From Mucilaginibacter_A sp050954285 (GTDB lineage: Bacteria; Bacteroidota; Bacteroidia; Sphingobacteriales; Sphingobacteriaceae): DNA of 64,000 nt. The stretch spans positions 1 through 64,000 of the forward strand of contig JBPBPL010000014.1 of assembly GCA_050954285.1 (NCBI GenBank), read 5' to 3'. The notes beneath the pieces are model-generated. The model was not told the origin of the DNA. It made no database searches and was given only the letters and a program-made list of their open reading frames with translations. The first letter of the stretch is position 1. Every line of letters begins with the position of its first letter. A program made the position numbers and the translations under genes. Below, in pieces: positions 57,631-64,000 of the stretch.

Positions 57631-57660
57631 ATGCTTCTTTTATCGACCTAAAAAAAGCAT
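57631..57660. repeat. Two overlapping-range dispersed motifs forming a 30-base inverted structure
   Basis: A minus-strand motif (57631-57642, ATGCTTCTTTTA) and a plus-strand motif (57649-57660, TAAAAAAAGCAT) face away from a 6-base centre, TCGACC. Their ends can pair imperfectly. They lie in the divergent gap 57542-57715 between mscS and otsA-otsB, where a terminator is not expected. Confidence 0.85.
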
Positions 57661-57715
57661 CATTTTAAAAACTTATTGCTTTTTTGGTGGCTTATAAAGC
57701 CAAGAACTATACTTT

Positions 57716-59902
57716 ATGACAGGTAAAACGATAATTGTTTCCAACAGGTTGCCGGTAAAAATACAGGAAAATAATGGTGAATACACTTCTTCAGCAAGTG
57801 AAGGCGGACTGGCAACCGGTTTAGGCGCCATTTACCAGGAAGGAGATAATGTTTGGATAGGATGGCCGGGCGCAGAAATTACGGAAGAGAAGCGGCCGGA
57901 AATTATAGCGCAGCTGGCAGCGTTGAGTTTACACCCCGTTTTTTTAAATCAGCAGGAAATCAGCGAATATTATGAAGGTTTTTCTAATGAAGTGCTTTGG
58001 CCGGTTTTTCATTATTATGCTTCCACTTACAGCAATTACAAGCAGTCCAACTGGGAGTTTTATCAGCAGGTAAACCAGAAATTTGCTGACGAGATTTTAA
58101 GCATTGCTCAGCCCGGCGATAAAATCTGGATACACGATTACCAGTTGCTGCTTTTACCGGCCTTAATTCGGGCCAAACTGCCGGATGTTTCCATCGGTTT
58201 TTTCCTGCATATTCCGTTCCCGTCGTTCCAGCTTTTTCATTTAATTCCGTGGCGAACAGAGCTTTTGGAAGGATTGCTGGGTGCAGGTCTGGTAGGTTTC
58301 CACACCTTTGACGATGTGCAGCATTTTACACAGGCTTGCGCGCGGCTGCTGCATGTAAATCTGTCGTCCAACATTATTTCTTTGCCGGATCGGTTGGTGG
58401 TGGCCGAAGCTTTTCCGATGGGAATTGATGAGCAGAAATACGCTTCTCTCGCACAAAGTGCAGCCGTGCAACAGGAAATCAGCCACTTTAAAGAAAATTT
58501 TAGGGGCATAAAAACAGTATTGTCGGTTGATCGGCTGGATTACAGCAAAGGCATTTTGCAGCGTTTGCAGGCCTTTGAAGAGTTGCTTCGAACCAAACCC
58601 GAATACCTGGAAAAAGTGGTTTTATACATGATTGTGGTGCCCTCGCGCGATACCGTTCCGCAGTATAAAAACCTGCGCAACGAGATTGATAAGCGCGTGG
58701 GCAACATCAATTCGTTGTTCCGGACAATGGAATGGAGTCCGGTGCAGTATTTTTATCGTTCTTTTCCAATCGAAACATTATCTGCTTTGTACGCAACTGC
58801 CGATGTGGCCTTGGTTACGCCGATGCGTGATGGCATGAATTTGGTGAGCAAGGAATATGTGGCCAGCAGAATCCAAAATAATGGCGTTTTGATTTTGAGT
58901 GAAATGGCTGGTTCTTCGCGCGAGCTGATTGATGCGCTGATTGTGAACCCAAACGACATCAACATGATGAAGGCCGCTATTGAACAAGCTTTGGAAATGC
59001 CTGCCGACGAACAGGAAAACCGCATGGTCAAGCTTCGGCAAAACGTATCTAAATTCAACGTAAAACATTGGGTTAAAATTTTTATGGACCGCCTGCGCGA
59101 AGTAAAAGAGATGCAGCAATCGTTGCACACGCGTTATGTGGGTGAGGTAACGCGCAAAGCCATCTATAAAATTTACGCCAAAACAAGCAAGCGCATTTTC
59201 TTTTTGGATTATGACGGCACGCTGGTTGGTTTTCATGCAGATCCGAAAAAAGCTTCTCCAGATGAAAAGCTGTATCAGATACTGCAAAATCTAACCGCTG
59301 ATCCTTTAAATAAAGTGGTGATTATCAGCGGAAGAGATTATGAAACACTGGAAAAATGGTTTGGCCATTTGCGCATTACTTTGGTGGCCGATCATGGTGC
59401 TTGGCAAAAACTAAACGGTGATTGGGAGCGAATTCCGGCACTGGATGCCAGCTGGAAAAAGCAGATTCAGCCGGTTTTAGAAACTTTTGCTGATCGAACG
59501 CCGGGTTCTTTTATCGAAGAAAAAACTTACTCGCTGGCCTGGCATTACCGCAATGTAGGAACCGGTTTAGGTGATTTGCGCGCAGGCGAACTGATAAGTA
59601 ACCTGCGTTTTGTAACAGCTGATAAAGGCCTGCAAATTTTGCCCGGCAACAAAGTAATCGAGGTAAAAAACATCGAAATTAATAAAGGTAAAAGTGTTAC
59701 GGCCTTGCTGCACAGTCAGGATTACGATTTTGCGATGGCCATTGGCGATGACCATACCGACGAAGATACTTTTAAAGCCATGCCTGATAATTCTGCCACG
59801 ATAAAAGTGGGCAACAACAGCTCCGCAGCCAAGTATTATTTAAATAATGTGCAGGAAGTACGCATTTTACTGGCAGGTTTTGCAGCGGAAGTGCCAGCCT
59901 GA
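57716..59902 (+). CDS. otsA-otsB: Bifunctional trehalose-6-phosphate synthase/phosphatase (OtsA-OtsB fusion)
   Basis: A 728-residue fusion making trehalose from UDP-glucose and glucose 6-phosphate. Residues 1 to about 475 are the GT20 synthase (IIVSNRLPVKI, WIGWPGAE, IWIHDYQLLLLPALIRA, LHIPFPS, SVDRLDYSKGILQRLQAF, MRDGMNLVSKEYVASR). From about 490 comes a HAD phosphatase (FFLDYDGTLVGF with the nucleophile Asp near 499, VIISGRDYETLEKWF, AIGDDHTDEDTF). The fusion is common in Bacteroidota. It gives the locus a second trehalose route next to TreY/TreZ. A dispersed motif (58509) encodes GIKTVLSVD, just before the catalytic loop. Another pair follows its stop. Confidence 0.96.
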   Translation: MTGKTIIVSNRLPVKIQENNGEYTSSASEGGLATGLGAIYQEGDNVWIGWPGAEITEEKRPEIIAQLAALSLHPVFLNQQEISEYYEGFSNEVLWPVFHYYASTYSNYKQSNWEFYQQVNQKFADEILSIAQPGDKIWIHDYQLLLLPALIRAKLPDVSIGFFLHIPFPSFQLFHLIPWRTELLEGLLGAGLVGFHTFDDVQHFTQACARLLHVNLSSNIISLPDRLVVAEAFPMGIDEQKYASLAQSAAVQQEISHFKENFRGIKTVLSVDRLDYSKGILQRLQAFEELLRTKPEYLEKVVLYMIVVPSRDTVPQYKNLRNEIDKRVGNINSLFRTMEWSPVQYFYRSFPIETLSALYATADVALVTPMRDGMNLVSKEYVASRIQNNGVLILSEMAGSSRELIDALIVNPNDINMMKAAIEQALEMPADEQENRMVKLRQNVSKFNVKHWVKIFMDRLREVKEMQQSLHTRYVGEVTRKAIYKIYAKTSKRIFFLDYDGTLVGFHADPKKASPDEKLYQILQNLTADPLNKVVIISGRDYETLEKWFGHLRITLVADHGAWQKLNGDWERIPALDASWKKQIQPVLETFADRTPGSFIEEKTYSLAWHYRNVGTGLGDLRAGELISNLRFVTADKGLQILPGNKVIEVKNIEINKGKSVTALLHSQDYDFAMAIGDDHTDEDTFKAMPDNSATIKVGNNSSAAKYYLNNVQEVRILLAGFAAEVPA

Positions 59903-59950
59903 ATTTAGGTTGATAAAAGAAGCATTAGATAGAGCGATGCTTCTTTTATC
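59901..59950 (+). terminator. Inverted pair of dispersed motifs after otsA-otsB
   Basis: GATAAAAGAAGCAT (59912-59925) and its perfect inverse (59937-59950) surround an 11-base loop, followed by GATGTTTTTTTAG. The left copy's AATTTA flank begins on the stop codon. This is a good Rho-independent terminator built from the motif, also able to serve the convergent DUF1810 gene. Confidence 0.88.
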
Positions 59951-59978
59951 GATGTTTTTTTAGTGTTAAATTCGGATC

Positions 59979-60404
59979 TTATTTACGGATGATCTGCAAA
60001 GTCTGGCTATCAGTTTTACCGCCAAAAAACTTATCCAGCACCGATTGAAAAACCGGATTGGCATTATCCAGCGCTGCAAACAAAGTCATGGAAGATTTCA
60101 GTTTCATATCATCCGGACTACCAAAAATACTGTTTGCATTGCTGGAAGCCAAGCCAAGTGCTGCATTGCAGATTTCTATCAAACGGCTGCCTAAAACCGC
60201 ATGTTGCAAATACGCTTCCGCTTCGGATACATCTTTTATCGCATAAAATTTGGAGGTTTCGCTAAAACCCAAACCTTGTATCTGCGGGAAAATGTACCAC
60301 ATCCAATGGCTGCGTTTGCGGCCGTTTTTAATTTCAGTTAAGGCAGTTTGGTAAGAAGATTTTTGGGCGTCGAGGAAACGGTTCAGGTTGTTATCTTGTG
60401 GCAT
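59979..60404 (-). CDS. DUF1810 family protein
   Basis: A 141-residue cytosolic helical protein of the DUF1810 family: NRFLDAQKSSYQTALTEIKNGRKRSHWMWYIFPQIQGLGFS, AEAYLQHAVLGSRLIEIC and SSMTLFAALDNANPVFQSVLDKFFGGKTDSQTLQII. Function unknown. It is convergent with otsA-otsB and shares the motif-pair terminator. Its 3' end lies 28 bases from that hairpin. Confidence 0.92.
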   Translation of the reverse strand: MPQDNNLNRFLDAQKSSYQTALTEIKNGRKRSHWMWYIFPQIQGLGFSETSKFYAIKDVSEAEAYLQHAVLGSRLIEICNAALGLASSNANSIFGSPDDMKLKSSMTLFAALDNANPVFQSVLDKFFGGKTDSQTLQIIRK

Positions 60405-60488
60405 TTGATTTGAGATTTTTAATTTACAGTTGAATTTAGTTTTTATGATTGCTTGAATTATAAGAGTAAACTATAATAGTCAAATAAT

Positions 60489-60821
60489 TTACAACGCCCT
60501 AAAATCCTCCCGAACTGGGCTGAATACATCCAGTAACTTGCAATCCGTTACAGCCGTGCCGCTATGTTCTACGTTTGGCGGGATGATGGCAAAAATACCA
60601 GGTTCTAAAATCCGGGCTTCGCCGTTCACAATCAGTTCAAATTTTCCTTCAAACACAAAAGCCAGTTGCTCATGGTGGTGATGGTGGGTGCCGATGGTGC
60701 TGCCTGCCTTCACCTCCAGAAAATTTAAAGTATTGGTGGCCGTGTGGATGAGTTTTGCCGAGTAGCCCGGTGCAATGGTTTTGGTTGGGATGTTGCTGAA
60801 ACTTTGAAAAATATCTTCCAT
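60489..60821 (-). CDS. Cupin domain protein
   Basis: A 110-residue single cupin. Metal-binding residues are present in motif 1, GSTIGTHHHHHEQLAFVFEGKFEL, and in motif 2, PGIFAIIPPNVEHSGTAVTDCKLLDVFSP. Possible roles range from enzyme to ligand sensor and cannot be separated here. It is monocistronic and divergent from the GH9 gene. Confidence 0.9.
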   Translation of the reverse strand: MEDIFQSFSNIPTKTIAPGYSAKLIHTATNTLNFLEVKAGSTIGTHHHHHEQLAFVFEGKFELIVNGEARILEPGIFAIIPPNVEHSGTAVTDCKLLDVFSPVREDFRAL

Positions 60822-60910
60822 GTTACAATTGATTTATGTTGAATTAAGAGAACAATATGCAGATTTGTTCTTTAACAACAATACCAATTATATTACAAAT
60901 GAATTTTTAT

Positions 60911-62665
60911 ATGGGTAAAAACAGCATCCTAAAATCTGGGTGGATACTGCTTATAGTGGGATTAGCCTGCAACAGTTTATCGGCACAAAATCAGAGCAGC
61001 ATTGCTTTAAACCAACTGGGCTTTTTTCCAGATGCGCCAAAAATTGCTATCGTTTCCGGTAAAACAACAGGTGCATTTTCAGTGCAAACTGCAGCCGGAA
61101 AGGTTGTTTTTACCGGGAAACTGAAACCTTCGGAGCAGCCTGATTTTAGTGGCATAAAAACAGCATCGGCAGATTTCAGCGCTTTGCATCAGGCCGGAAA
61201 TTTTGTGGTTGCGGTTGATGGTTTGGCAAATTCGTATCCAATCAGCATCCAGCCAAATATTTATGCGGATGCAGCAAAAGCCTCGATCAAAGCGTATTAT
61301 TTTATGCGTGCCTCAACCGATTTACCCGAAAAATATGCTGGAAAATGGCATCGTGCGGAAGGTCATCCGGATTCGGCTGTGCTGATTCATCCTTCCGCAG
61401 CAAGCGAAAACCGGCCTGCGGGAACGAAAATTTCGGCTTCGCGAGGCTGGTATGATGCAGGCGATTATAATAAATATGTAGTAAACTCAGGCATTTCAAC
61501 CGGTACGCTGCTTTCTTTATACGAGGATTTTCCGCAGCACATGGCTTCGGTACAAACCAATATTCCGGAAAGCGGCAACCATGTTCCGGATGTTTTGAAC
61601 GAAGTTTTATGGAATCTGCGCTGGATGCTGGCCATGCAAGACCCGGCAGATGGCGGCGTTTACAACAAGCTCACCAACGCCAGTTTTGATGCGATGGAAA
61701 TGCCAGACAAAGATAAAATGCCCAGATATGTGGTGCAAAAAGGTACGGCCGCCACACTGGATTTTGCTGCTGTAACGGCACAGGCCGCACGGATTTTCAG
61801 GGCTTTTCCGCAGCAGTTTCCTGGTTTGGCCGACTCCTGTTTATCGGCTTCAAAAAAAGCCTGGCAATGGGCGCAAAAAAATCCGGATATGATTTATGAT
61901 CAGGATAGGATGAATCAAAATTTCAGTCCGAAAATTACTACCGGCGGTTATGGCGATGCTTCTTTTACCGATGAGTTTTTATGGGCGGCTTCCGAATTAA
62001 CAATTACCACTGGCGATAATCAATATTATCAATCCGTAAATGCGCTGGCCGATCCGGCGATGCCGCTTCCAGGCTGGTCGCAGGTAAAATTGCTGGGTTT
62101 TTATTCCCTCGCCCAAAATCAAAACAAATTAACCGGCAAAGTAAAAGCAGATTTTCCTGAAATTAAAAGGCGTTTGATTGCTTTTGCAGATCAGTTGATA
62201 CAAGGCGCAGATGCAACGGCTTACCATACCGTTTTTGGCAAAACCGCCAGAGAATATAACTGGGGCAGCAATTCATCGGCAGCCAACCAGGGAATTGCTT
62301 TGATTCAGGCTTACGTGCTTACCAAAAATCCGAAATATCTGGATGCGGCCTTAACAAATCTGGATTATTTATTGGGAAGAAATGCCACAGGTTACAGCTT
62401 TTTAACCGGTTATGGCAGCAAAACACCAATGCATCCGCATCACCGGCCTTCGGTTTCGGATGGTGTGGTTGATCCGGTTCCGGGAATGCTGGTTGGCGGC
62501 GCAAATCCCGGCATGCAGGATGGTGTAAAATACCCGTCGGCCATTCCGGATCGTGCTTATATTGATGATGACCGCGCTTATGCAGCGAACGAAATTGCGA
62601 TCAACTGGAATGCTCCTTTTACCTACCTAATTAATGCGGTTGAGGCTTTACAAATGAAATTTTAA
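60911..62665 (+). CDS. Secreted glycoside hydrolase family 9 protein (endoglucanase-like)
   Basis: About 584 residues: a signal peptide (ILLIVGLACNSLSAQ), an N-terminal Ig-like cellulase domain (IALNQLGFFPDAPKIAIVSG), then an (alpha/alpha)6 GH9 domain. The two catalytic regions are visible: SRGWYDAGDYNKYVVNSG (base Asp) and, near the C-terminus, HPHHRPSVSD and DDRAYAANEIAINWNAPFTY (acid Glu). It should cleave beta-1,4-glucans or related chains. The open frame begins at 60857, but ATG 60911 gives the cleanest signal peptide; its second to fifth codons (GKNS) come from a dispersed motif (60916). Two further motifs (61155, 61956) lie inside. Confidence 0.92.
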   Translation: MGKNSILKSGWILLIVGLACNSLSAQNQSSIALNQLGFFPDAPKIAIVSGKTTGAFSVQTAAGKVVFTGKLKPSEQPDFSGIKTASADFSALHQAGNFVVAVDGLANSYPISIQPNIYADAAKASIKAYYFMRASTDLPEKYAGKWHRAEGHPDSAVLIHPSAASENRPAGTKISASRGWYDAGDYNKYVVNSGISTGTLLSLYEDFPQHMASVQTNIPESGNHVPDVLNEVLWNLRWMLAMQDPADGGVYNKLTNASFDAMEMPDKDKMPRYVVQKGTAATLDFAAVTAQAARIFRAFPQQFPGLADSCLSASKKAWQWAQKNPDMIYDQDRMNQNFSPKITTGGYGDASFTDEFLWAASELTITTGDNQYYQSVNALADPAMPLPGWSQVKLLGFYSLAQNQNKLTGKVKADFPEIKRRLIAFADQLIQGADATAYHTVFGKTAREYNWGSNSSAANQGIALIQAYVLTKNPKYLDAALTNLDYLLGRNATGYSFLTGYGSKTPMHPHHRPSVSDGVVDPVPGMLVGGANPGMQDGVKYPSAIPDRAYIDDDRAYAANEIAINWNAPFTYLINAVEALQMKF

Positions 62666-62809
62666 TAAATGTAATCGTAAAGTTTTTGATACAGTTTTGT
62701 TTATAACGGATAAGTATCAAAACAGCCCATCATTTGAAAAAATTGTATTATAACCGGATAAACAAGGTTGGATAGGTTTGTATCAGAACCAATTTTACCT
62801 ACCAACCTA

Positions 62810-63853
62810 ATGGAAATTCTTAATTATTACTTTTCTAAAAGTAAAGTATTTACTTATACCAATGTATTTTGCGCATTACTGCTGGTCTGCTGTTCTAAAA
62901 AATCAGCAGACCCAACTCCCGCAACCACCGCTGCAACAACTACTACTACCACCACAACTACCACCACACCAGCTGTGCTAACTTTGGCTGGCAATGGCGT
63001 TAATTTACAACCATCTTATTACAACGGCGGCAATGCAGATTTAGGTTTTCCGCTGATGAAGCAGCAAACTAACATTAAAACTGTTCGGATCGAAATTGAG
63101 CCAACGCAAGTAACCAATGCAATTAGGTGGATAAAAGAAGCATCGGATAATGGCTATACCATTATTTGCACATACCATAAAGCAACGGTTTTAGGTTCAG
63201 ATCAGCTTTCAGATTTACTGGATGGCGCCAACTGGTGGAAAACCAATTATGCTGCTTTAAGTGCTTCCGGCAAATTTTATATCAACTTAATGAACGAGTG
63301 GGGAAACCATAACCTTTCCGCCACAAATTATGCTACTGATTACAATCAGGCCATTACAATTGTCCGCACCGTTTATAGTGGAACCATAATTATTGATATT
63401 CCGGGTTATGGCCAGGAAGCTTACGTCGCCACCAATGCTGTTTTAGGTGTAGGCACTGGCGGTATCAAAATTACAGATACTAATATTGCTTTATCCACTC
63501 ATATTTATCCGGGAAATTATGTTGGCCAGCATGTAAATAGTACGGGTGCAACGTTTGCTTCCGGTGGAAATATGGTTACTGCTGATCTGGATTACATGGC
63601 GACTTCCGGCAGAACCTGTTTGGTTGGAGAATTTGGAAATGGAACAAACGGTACAGTTGATTGGAGCGGATTGGTAGATTATGCCAAATCAAAATCCTGG
63701 ACAGTAATGGCCTGGAGCTGGGCAGGCGATGGTGGCGATGGCATTCATCTGGCAATGAATATGCTTTCGCAAAATTTCCAGCCTTATACTGCCGGCACAA
63801 ATTATCCTTATACACTTTCTTCCTACTTCAGTATTGTTTATAGTAAATTATAG
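62810..63853 (+). CDS. GH5-like cellulase/mannanase lipoprotein with poly-Thr linker
   Basis: About 347 residues from ATG 62810 (a TTG at 62768 only extends the frame). The lipobox LLLVCC gives a lipid-anchored protein. A linker of about 14 near-uniform Thr residues leads to a TIM barrel. The likely acid/base Glu is in FYINLMNEWGNH and the nucleophile Glu in TCLVGEFGNGTN, the spacing and context of clan GH-A (GH5-like). A dispersed motif (63132) encodes WIKEASDNG. It follows the GH9 gene, and both probably act on plant-type beta-glycans. Confidence 0.87.
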   Translation: MEILNYYFSKSKVFTYTNVFCALLLVCCSKKSADPTPATTAATTTTTTTTTTTPAVLTLAGNGVNLQPSYYNGGNADLGFPLMKQQTNIKTVRIEIEPTQVTNAIRWIKEASDNGYTIICTYHKATVLGSDQLSDLLDGANWWKTNYAALSASGKFYINLMNEWGNHNLSATNYATDYNQAITIVRTVYSGTIIIDIPGYGQEAYVATNAVLGVGTGGIKITDTNIALSTHIYPGNYVGQHVNSTGATFASGGNMVTADLDYMATSGRTCLVGEFGNGTNGTVDWSGLVDYAKSKSWTVMAWSWAGDGGDGIHLAMNMLSQNFQPYTAGTNYPYTLSSYFSIVYSKL

Positions 63854-63873
63854 TGGTAAAAAAAGTATCGTTT

Positions 63874-64000
63874 ATGAAACACGTTTATTTTATTATCGCC
63901 CTACTAATTGCTTTTAATGCTGATGCACAACGCTTTATTCCGGTAAATTCGAATGCTTCACCCGAAGTAAAAAAGGTGCTTAATTATTTATATGATATCA
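63874..64000 (+). CDS. Secreted protein, cut by the window end
   Basis: Only 42 codons are visible: a signal peptide (YFIIALLIAFNADAQ) followed by RFIPVNSNASPEVKKVLNYL. The frame is open to the window edge. The start of the mature part resembles secreted glycosidases in which a catalytic barrel follows such a segment, and the two upstream genes are glycosidases, but the family cannot be fixed from this much. It begins 20 bases after the GH5-like gene; a dispersed motif (63857) lies between them. Confidence 0.75.
   Translation, partial: MKHVYFIIALLIAFNADAQRFIPVNSNASPEVKKVLNYLYDI

Larger units (their letters stand above)
1743..63868. repeat. Dispersed highly iterated 12-mer family, TAAAARMAGYAY
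   Basis: A short motif recurs about 73 times (hand count; last base not enforced). Plus-strand starts: 1743, 4840, 8354, 9552, 14315, 16586, 19231, 21047, 22838, 23976, 25042, 25344, 26701, 28417, 29938, 31318, 32704, 35155, 36653, 36864, 37194, 38152, 39403, 47465, 48975, 49148, 53571, 54788, 56381, 56716, 57555, 57649, 58509, 59914, 60916, 61155, 63132, 63857. Minus-strand copies (lowest coordinate): 2183, 3247, 4296, 6077, 6950, 8116, 10278, 10565, 11473, 12049, 13134, 13557, 16060, 19388, 21463, 24888, 26280, 26725, 28387, 38706, 40089, 42064, 43243, 44254, 45556, 46072, 46165, 48098, 50767, 51203, 53676, 54730, 57631, 59937, 61956. Intergenic copies usually carry AATTTA 5-6 bases upstream. 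Near-misses also occur, for example at 202, 16523, 24784, 36475, 39904, 43389 and 46922. Random expectation for the 11-base core is below one copy. The function is unknown; a DNA-uptake-type signal is my leading inference. Confidence 0.93.

Noticed and set aside
57706..57713. TATACTTT as a -7 promoter element of otsA-otsB
   Set aside because: It ends 2 bases before the start codon, so the transcript would begin inside the gene.
1743..63868. Dispersed motif as a Chi- or KOPS-type orientation signal
   Set aside because: Counts on the two strands are almost equal (38 and 35), whereas such signals are strongly skewed along a replichore. A switch exactly inside this window is unlikely, though not excluded.
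1743..63868. Dispersed motif as a mobile element (MITE or IS end)
   Set aside because: The repeated unit is only 12-24 bases, copies have no common longer body or target-site duplication, and many are embedded in reading frames without disruption.
1743..63868. Dispersed motif as a promoter or regulator site
   Set aside because: Most copies lie in coding regions or after genes, in both orientations, and none shows the Bacteroidota TTG/TAnnTTTG layout.

Overview
The window looks like chromosomal DNA of a Bacteroidota bacterium, most likely Sphingobacteriales or a near relative. Supporting signs are a giant PKD-repeat surface protein ending in a type B T9SS (gliding-motility-type) sorting domain, DUF4142, DUF1080 and DUF72 proteins, many 'Cys' lipoproteins, moderate GC and weak Shine-Dalgarno sequences. 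I see no phage, insertion sequence, CRISPR array or tRNA. Most genes are ordinary core or accessory functions.

Layout. 1-7.9 kb: lepA (cut by the window edge), a fructosamine-kinase-family gene with a HicB antitoxin remnant under its tail, a PIF1-like helicase with HRDC domain, a small orphan, dinB and a Gfo/Idh oxidoreductase. 7.9-14.3 kb: a REPIN-like inverted repeat, a Nudix hydrolase, a yefM-yoeB toxin-antitoxin pair with a three-site TGTACA operator, a DUF1080 protein, and a thiM-thiE-thiD-tenA thiamine salvage operon behind a TPP riboswitch. 14.3-26.7 kb: MFS transporter, small membrane proteins, a sigma-54 response regulator, RNase P RNA, an S53 peptidase, an MBOAT acyltransferase pair, and a lipoprotein/SCO1/cytochrome c operon. 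26.8-36.4 kb: one 3186-residue surface protein with four tandem repeats of about 460 residues. 36.5-45.2 kb: a glycosidase pseudogene, DUF72, DinB-fold, SDR and dioxygenase genes, and an omega-amidase/methionine-aminotransferase pair. 45.3-59.9 kb: a trehalose/glycogen block in which glgX, treZ and a treY::malQ fusion lie head to tail, followed by a GH63-like glucosidase, an MscS channel and a fused otsA-otsB. 60-64 kb: DUF1810, cupin, GH9 and GH5-like secreted glycosidases, and a cut-off secreted protein.

The trehalose block holds both known de novo routes: TreY/TreZ from glycogen and OtsA/OtsB from UDP-glucose, beside a mechanosensitive channel. This suggests an osmotic-stress carbohydrate locus.

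The most unusual feature is not a gene. A 12-base motif, TAAAARMAGYAY, usually preceded 5-6 bases upstream by AATTTA, occurs about 73 times by eye in 64 kb, on both strands equally, in intergenic regions and inside genes, in many frames. Fewer than one is expected by chance. It forms inverted pairs acting as likely terminators and abuts several stop codons. The density and behaviour resemble the DNA uptake sequences of Neisseria and Haemophilus, which I do not know to be described in Bacteroidota. That function is inference; the repeat itself is directly visible.
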